Part shown: positions 6,671 through 12,146 of the stretch, in pieces
Position numbering within the stretch: position 1 is the stretch's first letter
Layout of the letters: each line of letters opens with the position of its first letter
DNA from: Gemmatimonadota bacterium
GTDB taxonomy: Bacteria > Gemmatimonadota > Gemmatimonadetes > Gemmatimonadales > GWC2-71-9
Assembly: GCA_003222235.1 (NCBI GenBank)
Contig: QHVD01000302.1
Location: forward strand, 1-12,146
Direction of reading: 5' to 3'
DNA length: 12,146 nt
Position numbers and translations under genes: made by a program
Notes under the pieces: model-generated
Databases searched by the model: none
The model's input: only the letters and a program-made list of their open reading frames with translations
Told to the model about the DNA's origin: nothing

Positions 6671-8022
6671 TGTGCCACCACCTTGACCGCTTTCAGCGTG
6701 TCCTGCAGGGCGCGCGCCAGCAGTGCCACGACTTCGTCGATCTCGCCTTCGGTGATGATGAACGGCGGCGCGACCAGCACGAGGTCGCCGTTGACGCCGT
6801 CGGCGTGACCGACGTTGGGCCACACGGTGAGCCCCGCCTCGAGCGCGGCGTCCGTGAACGTCTCCGCGAACCGCGCGTTGCGCGGGAACGGCGCCCGGGT
6901 CGCCTTGTCCTCGACGAACTCGATGCCGGCGAGCAGCCCGCGACCGCGCACGTCACCGACGTGCGGCAGCCCCTTGAGCGTCGCCAGCCGCTGGTGCAGC
7001 ACCACGCCGAGCTGGGAGCAACGCTCGACCAGCTTGTGCTGCTTGAGGTAGCGAACCGCGGCGAGACCCGCGGCGCACGCCACGGGATGGTGCGAGAAGG
7101 TCTGGGCGTGCAGGAAGTCTCCCGAGCCGCCGGCGATCGCGTCCAGGATCCGCTCGGGGGCGGCCACGGCCGAGAGCGGCGCGTATCCCCCCGAGATCCC
7201 CTTGCCGAGCGTCATGATGTCGGGCGCGACGCCGTACGGCTCGATCGACCACCAGGTCCCGGTGCGCCCCGCCCCGCACAGGATCTCGTCGGCGATGAAC
7301 AGCACCCCGTGGCGGTCGCAGATCTCCCGAATCCGGTGGAAGTACTCGGGCCTCGGTGTCGAGGCCCCCGTCGAGGATCCGCCCACCGGCTCCGCGATGA
7401 AGGCGGCGACGGTATCGGGACCCAGCCGCTCGATCGCGTCCTCGAGCGCCGCGCCGCTGCACACGGGGCACTGCGGATCCTGGCCGCGGCAGCGGCAGCG
7501 GTACGGATACGACGCGGGGACCCGGTGCACGTCCACGAGCCACTCGCGGAACATCGTCTTGTAGTGCTCGCGGGCGGAGGCGGAGAGAGCGAGAAGGGTG
7601 TTACCGTGGTAGCCGGGCGCGAGGGCGATGATCTTGTGCTTGCCGGGCTTTCCGGATTCGACCCAGTACTGACGCGCGAGCTTCAGGGCCGCCTCCACTG
7701 CCTCCGAGCCGCTCGAAAGGAAGTACAGCTTGTCGAGATCGCCGGGAAGCGTGGCGGCGAGCTCGGCGGCGAGCTCCTCGACCGGCCCGTGGGTGAATGC
7801 CGTGCCCGAGAGGTAGCCGAACGACCGCGCCTGGCGCGCGAGCGCGTCGGCGATCTCCGGGTTCGAGTGGCCCAGATTTGCGGCGTAGGCCCCGCCCACC
7901 GCGTCGAGATACCGCTTGCCGTTCTCGTCGTAGAGGTAACACCCGTCGCCGCGCACGATGCGCGAGAAATCGCGCCCGAGCTTCCTGTAGAAGACGTGGC
8001 TGTCGGGATACCTGTAGGCCAT
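6667..8022 (-). CDS. Class III PLP-dependent aminotransferase (second, diverged copy)
   Basis: A 451-residue class III transaminase and first gene of the minus-strand operon. IADEILCGAGRTGTW gives the PLP aspartate D245. TLGKGISGGYAPLSAV gives the catalytic lysine K274, again 29 residues apart. SSGSEAVEAALKLAR, PGYHGNT and FSHHPVACAAGLA are further family blocks. A cysteine cluster lies at C176, C178, C185 and C188, at the same place as in the next gene's product. The two proteins are clearly different members of the class rather than a recent duplication. Donor and acceptor are unknown; the omega-amino acid:pyruvate or adenosylmethionine-type branch is plausible. ATG 8022 is preceded by GGGGAG at 8-base spacing; GTG at 8025 is the alternative. 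A perfect 40-bp duplication repeats the start and ribosome-binding site just upstream in another frame. Confidence 0.9.
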   Translation of the reverse strand: MAYRYPDSHVFYRKLGRDFSRIVRGDGCYLYDENGKRYLDAVGGAYAANLGHSNPEIADALARQARSFGYLSGTAFTHGPVEELAAELAATLPGDLDKLYFLSSGSEAVEAALKLARQYWVESGKPGKHKIIALAPGYHGNTLLALSASAREHYKTMFREWLVDVHRVPASYPYRCRCRGQDPQCPVCSGAALEDAIERLGPDTVAAFIAEPVGGSSTGASTPRPEYFHRIREICDRHGVLFIADEILCGAGRTGTWWSIEPYGVAPDIMTLGKGISGGYAPLSAVAAPERILDAIAGGSGDFLHAQTFSHHPVACAAGLAAVRYLKQHKLVERCSQLGVVLHQRLATLKGLPHVGDVRGRGLLAGIEFVEDKATRAPFPRNARFAETFTDAALEAGLTVWPNVGHADGVNGDLVLVAPPFIITEGEIDEVVALLARALQDTLKAVKVVAQ

Positions 8023-8080
8023 CACCCGCTCTCCCCGTTCTGTCGGGATACCTGTAGGCCATCACCCGCTCTCCCCGTTC
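8001..8080. repeat. Perfect 40-bp tandem duplication across the aminotransferase start
   Basis: Positions 8001-8040 and 8041-8080 are identical over all 40 bases and directly adjacent. Each unit contains (minus strand) GGGGAG, the GTG/ATG start and the codons for AYRYPD. Forty is not a multiple of three, so the upstream start (ATG at 8062) reads through the downstream copy out of frame and runs to a stop at 7601. The downstream copy (ATG 8022) is the one joined to the conserved protein. It is either a recent slippage duplication or an assembly artefact. Confidence 0.95.
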
Positions 8081-8121
8081 TCGCCCCGCGGAAAGCTACG
8101 GCGCGGGCATCCTCCGGTGTA

Positions 8122-8144
8122 GGGGCGCAGCACTGCTGCGCCCC
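8122..8144. repeat. 23-bp perfect palindrome in the divergent intergenic region
   Basis: GGGGCGCAGCA (8122-8132) and TGCTGCGCCCC (8134-8144) are exact reverse complements around one central C. The element sits between the divergent starts of the operon (8022) and the S9 peptidase (8215). It could be a regulator-binding site acting on both promoters or a dispersed REP-like hairpin; its GC-rich, hairpin-forming character slightly favours the latter. I see no confident -35/-10 boxes in 8081-8214. Confidence 0.75.
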
Positions 8145-8214
8145 GCATGCGAGGCCCCGCCGCTCGCTGATCGGTTCACGTGGCCGTAACTTAGCGGCAC
8201 CCGGCCCAACTCCC

Positions 8215-10191
8215 ATGACCAGGATCCAGAGTCTCCTCACCGCCGCCGTGCTGCTGCGACTCACCCCCGCGCTCGCCCAGACGGGCGTCATCGCCCCGAA
8301 CGAAAACCTCGTCACCGACGGGCTCCCGCCGATTCCGGTCGCGATCGCCGAGGCCGCGCGCCGCTACAGCGACTTCCACTCCGCAGCGTTCTGGGACTGG
8401 CACCCAACCCGGCGCGAAGCGATCATCGGCACCCGCTTGGGAGACGTGCAGCAGGTGTACCGGCTGAGGTCCCCGGGTGGCGAGCGCACCCAGCTCACCT
8501 TCTTCCCCGACCCCGTGTCCGGCGCGTCGTACCAGCCGACCGACGGCCGCTACATCGTCATCACGAAGGACTCGGGCGGCGCGGAGTTCTTCCAGAAGTA
8601 TCGCTACGACGTCACGACCGGCGAAATGACCCTGCTCACGGACGGCAAGTCGCGCAACGTGGGCGAGGCCTGGTCCCACAAGGGTGACGGCTACGCTTAC
8701 ATGTCCACCCGCCGGAACGGGCGCGACCTCGACCTCTGGGTGATGGATCCGAGCGACCCTGCGACCGATCGCATGGTGCTCGAGCTCGAGGGCGGTGGGT
8801 ACGGGCCGGCGGACTGGTCCCCCGACGACCGGCAGATCTTGCTCTACCAGGTGATCTCGGTGAACGAGAGCTACCTCTGGCTCGTGGACGTGGCGAGCGG
8901 TGAGCAGACGCTCCTCACCCCCAAACGCGGCAACGACACCGTCGCCTACGGCTCCGCGCAGTTCAGCCGCGACGGCAAGGGGATCTACCTCACGACCGAC
9001 CGCGGCTCGGAGTTCCAGCGCCTCGCCTATCTCGATCTCGCGACCAAACGATACCGCTTCCTCTCGATCGGCATTCCGTGGGACGTCGAGCAGTTCGACC
9101 TGTCCCCCGACGGGCGCTGGATCGCCTTCGTGGCGAACCAGGACGGGGGCAGCGCGCTGCACGTGATCAACGCCGCGACGGGGGTCAAACGTCCCACCCC
9201 GAGGCTCCCGGCGGGTCTCATTTCAGACCTGCGGTGGCGCCACGGCGGAGCGGAGCTCGGCTTCACGCATGCGTCCGCCCGTTCCGGCGCCGACGCCTAC
9301 TCGCTGGACCTCGCCTCCGGCAAGCTCGTCCGCTGGACTAGGAGTGAGACTGGGGAGGTCACCACCGCTGACTTCGTGGACCCCGACCTGATTCACTGGA
9401 CGAGCTTCGACGGCCGCTCGATCTCAGGGTTCCTCTACAAGCCGCCTCGACGGTTCGGCGGGCGGCGCCCCGTGATCGTCAACATCCACGGCGGACCCGA
9501 GGGTCAGTCGCGGCCCGGATTCCTGGGACGCAGCAACTACCTGGTGAACGAGCTTGGCATCGCCCTCATTTTCCCGAACGTCCGCGGCTCCACGGGCTAC
9601 GGGAAGACTTTCCTGAAGCTCGACAACGGCGTGCGGCGGGCGGGCGCGTATCAGGACATCGGTGCGCTGCTCGAGTGGATCCGCCGGCGCCCCGATCTCG
9701 ACGCCGACCATGTGCTCGTGACGGGCGCGAGTTACGGCGGCCACATGACTCTCGTGGCGGCAACCCGCTACGACGACCGGATCTGCTGTTCGGTGGACGT
9801 CGTCGGGATCTCGAACCTCGCGACGTTCCTCAAGAACACCTCAGGGTACCGCCAGGACCTGCGGCGTGTCGAGTACGGCGACGAGCGCGATTCCACCACG
9901 CGGCTGTGGATGGAGCGCACCGCCCCGCTCAACAACGTGGACAAGGTGACCAAGCCCCTGTTCATCGTCCAGGGGATGAACGACCCGCGCGTTCCGCGGA
10001 CCGAGGCCGAGCAGATGGTGTCCGCCCTGAAGCAGCGCGGCGTGCCCGTCTGGTACCTCATGGCCAAGGACGAAGGCCACGGCTTCCGCAAGAAGAGCAA
10101 CCAGGACTTCCAGTTCTACGCGACGATCCTCTTCACCGAGCGCTACCTAACCCCGGGCTTGCGCCCGGGGTTAGTCGGGCCTCCCCCCTGA
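8215..10191 (+). CDS. Secreted S9 family peptidase (prolyl oligopeptidase / acylaminoacyl-peptidase type)
   Basis: A 658-residue serine peptidase. An N-terminal Sec signal (RIQSLLTAAVLLRLTPALAQ) predicts export. Residues about 40-390 form a TolB/WD40-like beta-propeller, with repeats such as SWSHKGDGYAYMST, DWSPDDRQILLY and QFSRDGKGIYLTTDRG. Residues about 400-645 are an alpha/beta hydrolase with oxyanion-hole HGGPEG (from H425), nucleophile S506 in GASYGG, D590 in GMNDPR and H622 in DEGHGF, so the triad is complete. The family cleaves short peptides, often after proline or from blocked N-termini. ATG 8215 is chosen because it opens the signal peptide; the frame is open far upstream, antisense to the aminotransferase, and that part is shadow. 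No clear Shine-Dalgarno is seen. The last 12-13 residues (after ERYL) are encoded by a palindromic repeat and look like an acquired tail. Confidence 0.92.
   Translation: MTRIQSLLTAAVLLRLTPALAQTGVIAPNENLVTDGLPPIPVAIAEAARRYSDFHSAAFWDWHPTRREAIIGTRLGDVQQVYRLRSPGGERTQLTFFPDPVSGASYQPTDGRYIVITKDSGGAEFFQKYRYDVTTGEMTLLTDGKSRNVGEAWSHKGDGYAYMSTRRNGRDLDLWVMDPSDPATDRMVLELEGGGYGPADWSPDDRQILLYQVISVNESYLWLVDVASGEQTLLTPKRGNDTVAYGSAQFSRDGKGIYLTTDRGSEFQRLAYLDLATKRYRFLSIGIPWDVEQFDLSPDGRWIAFVANQDGGSALHVINAATGVKRPTPRLPAGLISDLRWRHGGAELGFTHASARSGADAYSLDLASGKLVRWTRSETGEVTTADFVDPDLIHWTSFDGRSISGFLYKPPRRFGGRRPVIVNIHGGPEGQSRPGFLGRSNYLVNELGIALIFPNVRGSTGYGKTFLKLDNGVRRAGAYQDIGALLEWIRRRPDLDADHVLVTGASYGGHMTLVAATRYDDRICCSVDVVGISNLATFLKNTSGYRQDLRRVEYGDERDSTTRLWMERTAPLNNVDKVTKPLFIVQGMNDPRVPRTEAEQMVSALKQRGVPVWYLMAKDEGHGFRKKSNQDFQFYATILFTERYLTPGLRPGLVGPPP
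10148..10173. repeat. REP-like palindrome, copy 1 (inside the 3' end of the S9 gene)
   Basis: TAACCCCGGGC (10148-10158) and GCCCGGGGTTA (10163-10173) form a perfect 11-bp stem around TTGC. The element is read in frame as the final TPGLRPGLV of the peptidase. Its core is the reverse complement of copy 2 at 10220-10243, whose loop is GCAA. Confidence 0.9.
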
Positions 10192-10232
10192 CCCCAGGCA
10201 CACTGACCCCGGGCACACTGACCCCGGGCGCA
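10188..10232. repeat. Three tandem 15-bp units between S9 peptidase and flavoprotein genes
   Basis: Units at 10188-10202, 10203-10217 and 10218-10232 follow the pattern CTGACCCCGGGCACA. The first has A for G in the ninth position and the last has G for A near its end. The first unit supplies the TGA stop of the S9 gene. The third unit runs into palindrome copy 2, so the units look like partial copies of that palindrome's left arm. Confidence 0.85.
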
Positions 10233-10243
10233 AGCCCGGGGTC
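10220..10243. repeat. REP-like palindrome, copy 2 (inverted, abutting the next gene's start)
   Basis: GACCCCGGGC (10220-10229) and GCCCGGGGTC (10234-10243) form a perfect 10-bp stem around GCAA, a GNRA-type loop in plus-strand RNA. It is the inverted counterpart of copy 1. It ends one base before the TTG proposed as the start of the flavoprotein gene, so its GGGG may be the only Shine-Dalgarno-like sequence and would be buried in the stem. No T-run follows, so it is not a typical terminator. Confidence 0.88.
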
Positions 10244-10244
10244 C

Positions 10245-11222
10245 TTGGACACCCCCCTCACCCGGGATGCAGGGATCGACGTACCGCTGATCGGCGGTGC
10301 CATGTACCCGTGCTCCAACCCGGAGCTCGTGGCCGCCGTTTCGCATGCGGGCGGCATCGGGATCGTCCAGCCCCTCTCGATGATCTACGTGCACGGGCAC
10401 GATCTCCGAGAGGGGTTCCGCTTGATCCGCCGGCTCACCGACAAGCCCGTCGGCATGAACGTCCTGATCGAGCGGTCGTCCAGGTTCTACCTCGATCGCA
10501 TGAAGCGCTGGGTGGACGTCGCGCTCGAAGCGGGAGTTCGATTCCTCGTCACCTCCCTGGGCAAGCCACGCTGGGTGGTGGAGCGCGTCGGCCCGGCGGG
10601 CGGCGTCGTGTATCACGACGTCACCGAGCGAAAGTGGGCGCTGAAGGCCCTCGACGCCGGCGTTCGCGCCGGCGGGCACGCTGGCCCGCACAGCGCGGAA
10701 CGCCTCATCGATGAGCTCGGCGACCTGGGCGCGCCGCTCGTGTGCGCGGGCGGGATCGGGGACGAGGCGGGATTCGTGGCGGCGCTCCGCATGGGCTACG
10801 CGGGGGTCCAGCTCGGCACGCGGTTCATCGCCACCCCCGAATGCCACGCTCACCCCGACTACAAGCGCGCCATCGTCGAGGCGGACGAGGACGACATCGT
10901 GCTGACCGAGCGCGTCACCGGCGTCCCGCTCGCCGTGATCCGCACGCCCTACGTCGAGCGCGTCGGGACCAGGGCCGGGCCGATCGCGCGCTGGATGCTG
11001 CGCGGGCGGCGCACGAAGCACCTGATGCGGACCATCTACGCGCTCAACTCCGCCTGGCGCTTGAAGCGCGGCTCGCTGCACGCCACTTCATCCAAGGACT
11101 ACTGGCAGGCGGGCAAGAGCGTCGCCGCCATCAATGCGATCGAGCCCGCCGGCGAGATCGTGCGCCGGTTCGCGGCCGCGGCGCGGGCGGCCTACGAGGC
11201 CGGCTCGCGATCCACCACGTAG
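10245..11222 (+). CDS. Nitronate monooxygenase / 2-nitropropane dioxygenase family flavoprotein
   Basis: About 325 residues of an FMN-dependent TIM-barrel protein. The family oxidises alkyl nitronates, but many members have other roles, such as enoyl reductase (FabK) or the IpdC steroid-ring enzyme. Seen here: DVPLIGGAMYPCSNPELVAA and AGGIGIVQP near the N-terminus, GGHAG with the family histidine (H145), and the FMN-phosphate region AGGIGDEAGFVAALRMGYAG followed by VQLGTRFIATPEC. No ATG precedes the conserved DTPLTRDAGIDVP; TTG at 10245 is the best start, while ATG 10302 would delete the first barrel strand. The segment between DAGV and RAGGHAG is about 8-10 residues shorter than I expect for the family, at a perfect hairpin (10655-10674), so activity is doubtful. 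It overlaps the convergent dehydrogenase gene by 31 bp. Confidence 0.82.
   Translation: MDTPLTRDAGIDVPLIGGAMYPCSNPELVAAVSHAGGIGIVQPLSMIYVHGHDLREGFRLIRRLTDKPVGMNVLIERSSRFYLDRMKRWVDVALEAGVRFLVTSLGKPRWVVERVGPAGGVVYHDVTERKWALKALDAGVRAGGHAGPHSAERLIDELGDLGAPLVCAGGIGDEAGFVAALRMGYAGVQLGTRFIATPECHAHPDYKRAIVEADEDDIVLTERVTGVPLAVIRTPYVERVGTRAGPIARWMLRGRRTKHLMRTIYALNSAWRLKRGSLHATSSKDYWQAGKSVAAINAIEPAGEIVRRFAAAARAAYEAGSRSTT
10655..10674. other. Perfect 8-bp hairpin with TTCG loop inside the flavoprotein gene
   Basis: CGCCGGCG (10655-10662), loop TTCG (10663-10666), then CGCCGGCG again (10667-10674). The arm is itself palindromic, so it is also a direct repeat. It coincides with the apparent deletion in the nitronate monooxygenase-type protein and could have promoted it. 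Confidence 0.8.
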
Positions 11223-11971
11223 ACGTTCCGCTGCGCCGTCGGCATGATGATCATGTCGAGCACGTTGACGTGCTCGGGAAGGTTGATGATGTAGGCGATT
11301 GCGTCGGCGATGTCGTCCGCCCTGAGCGGCTGGAAGCCTTGGTAGACGCTCCTCGCACGGTCCTTGTCGCCGTGGAAGCGCACGTCGGAAAACTCGGTCT
11401 CGACGAACCCCGGGTCGACGCTCGACACCCGGATCGGCGTGCCGGCCACGTCGAGGTTCGTCCCCTCGGTCAAGGCGCGCACACCGAACTTGGTGGCATT
11501 GTACACGTTCCCCATGGGGTAGGTCATGTGCCCCGCCGTGCTGCCGATGTTCACCACATGGCCCCGGCGCCGGGCCACCATGTGCGGCAGGATCGCCCGC
11601 GTGACGTTGAGCAGGCCCTTCAAGTTCGTATCAATCATCCGGTCCCAATCCTCGGGGTCGCCCTCGTGAACCTTGCTCAGGCCGCTCGCGAGCCCCGCGT
11701 TGTTGATGAGCACGTCGGGGACGTGCCCCGCGCCGACGAGCTGCTCGGCGGCGCGGTTCACGGCGGGGCGGTCGCGCACGTCCACCTCCGCGACCAGCAC
11801 CGTGACGCAGTGACTCGCGCGGAGCTCCGCGTCCAGCTCCTCCAGCCGCTCCTGGCGGCGGGCCCACAAGGCGAGATTCGCGCCCTCGGCCGCGCACCGC
11901 CGGGCGCACGCCGCCCCGATGCCGGAGCTCGCGCCGGTGATGAGAATCAGCTTGCCCTTGACCCGATTCAT
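11192..11971 (-). CDS. Short-chain dehydrogenase/reductase, YdfG-like (3-hydroxy acid / serine dehydrogenase type)
   Basis: A 259-residue classical SDR that would oxidise or reduce a hydroxyl/carbonyl with NAD(P). TGASSGIG near residues 13-20 is the dinucleotide-binding glycine motif, and LINNAG is present near residue 90. The catalytic set is S144, Y157 and K161 (GSTAG and YNATK). DPGFVETEFSDVRF and the C-terminal INLPEHVNV followed by IIMPTAQR are characteristic of the YdfG branch, whose members act on L-allo-threonine, serine, 3-hydroxyisobutyrate or 3-hydroxypropionate and usually prefer NADP. An arginine pair (RRQE) after the second strand suits NADP. ATG at 11971 has GGGAG three bases upstream. 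It appears monocistronic and convergent to the flavoprotein gene, overlapping it by 31 bp. A role reducing 3-oxo acids or semialdehydes made by the aminotransferases is possible but unproven. Confidence 0.9.
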   Translation of the reverse strand: MNRVKGKLILITGASSGIGAACARRCAAEGANLALWARRQERLEELDAELRASHCVTVLVAEVDVRDRPAVNRAAEQLVGAGHVPDVLINNAGLASGLSKVHEGDPEDWDRMIDTNLKGLLNVTRAILPHMVARRRGHVVNIGSTAGHMTYPMGNVYNATKFGVRALTEGTNLDVAGTPIRVSSVDPGFVETEFSDVRFHGDKDRARSVYQGFQPLRADDIADAIAYIINLPEHVNVLDMIIMPTAQRNVYVVDREPAS

Positions 11972-12146
11972 AGTCTCCCAAGATTGGCGACGAGCGTAAG
12001 GCTCCGAAAGGGGCGCTCCTTTGCGCGTCGTGGCTTGTCGCGGGACTGCAACGGACTAGGGACCCCCGGCATCGCGGCACCCGGGCATCGCCGCCGGGGT
12101 AGGACCGGGCTCAGGCTCGGGACGTGCGCGGTCCCGACGCTCCACT
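11972..12146. other. Upstream region of the dehydrogenase gene; no gene seen
   Basis: These 175 bp lie upstream of the minus-strand SDR start and should hold its promoter and perhaps that of a gene beyond the edge. I find no supportable coding frame on either strand. CCGGCATCGC and GGGCATCGCC form a loose repeat around 12065-12093, followed by a GCCGGGG that could pair with CCCCGGC at 12064-12070. None is strong enough to name. Confidence 0.4.

Noticed and set aside
6671..6823. Longer N-terminus for aminotransferase 1
   Set aside because: It would be encoded inside the preceding aminotransferase gene and is arginine-rich noise; the GTG at 6670 gives the expected start and a GTGA junction.
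7601..8065. Possible 154-residue protein starting at the upstream copy of the 40-bp duplication
   Set aside because: After the duplicated start it reads the aminotransferase gene in the wrong frame and resembles nothing; treated as a decoy frame, not a gene.
6805..8214. Upstream extension of the S9 peptidase frame by about 470 codons
   Set aside because: The extension is antisense to the second aminotransferase gene and has no domain signal. ATG 8215 opens a clear signal peptide.
10188..10243. CRISPR-like array
   Set aside because: The 15-bp units are directly adjacent with no spacers and only three in number; they are simple tandem repeats.
9675..10244. Upstream extension of the flavoprotein frame into the S9 gene
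   Set aside because: It is an out-of-frame reading of the S9 hydrolase domain; the conserved flavoprotein sequence begins only at about 10248.

Overview
The window is GC-rich DNA (roughly two thirds G+C by eye) packed with genes. It looks chromosomal and comes from an uncultured-type soil or sediment bacterium. The mix of secreted S9 and DUF885 peptidases, a benzoate-CoA-ligase-type enzyme, glutaconate-type CoA-transferase subunits and class III aminotransferases recalls Gemmatimonadota or Rokubacteria/Methylomirabilota. That placement is an impression, not a demonstration. I see no phage, transposase, CRISPR, rRNA or tRNA.

Layout. Positions 1-78 hold the 3' end of a plus-strand gene, perhaps a CPBP-type membrane protein. 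From 8022 down to 83 everything lies on the minus strand. In transcription order it reads: aminotransferase 2 (8022-6667), aminotransferase 1 (6670-5318), CoA-transferase subunit A (5342-4407), subunit B (4381-3638) and a secreted DUF885 metallopeptidase-like protein (3641-1890). Then come about 230 bp of hairpins and direct repeats, and finally a benzoate-CoA-ligase-family enzyme (1660-83). The first five genes overlap or nearly touch (GTGA and ATGA junctions), so they are very likely one operon. The ligase may be a separate or partly coupled unit. At 8215 the strand switches: a secreted S9 prolyl-oligopeptidase-type peptidase (8215-10191) is followed by a palindromic repeat cluster and a nitronate-monooxygenase-family flavoprotein (10245-11222). 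A YdfG-like short-chain dehydrogenase (11971-11192) runs convergently and overlaps its 3' end. The last 175 bp hold no gene I can support.

How the genes could work together (inference): two secreted peptidases release peptides or amino acids. Two PLP aminotransferases convert amino or omega-amino acids to oxo acids or semialdehydes. The CoA-transferase pair and the acyl-CoA ligase activate carboxylates as CoA thioesters. The flavoprotein and dehydrogenase could add redox steps. The substrate cannot be named from sequence alone, and no regulator or transporter is present.

The oddest features are structural. A perfect 40-bp tandem duplication copies the ribosome-binding site and start codon of aminotransferase 2 out of frame. 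Two copies of one palindrome lie in opposite orientation around the S9 stop codon and directly abut the next gene's apparent TTG start. The nitronate monooxygenase seems to lack a core strand exactly at the loop of a perfect 8-bp hairpin. I did not find a convincing wholly new system.
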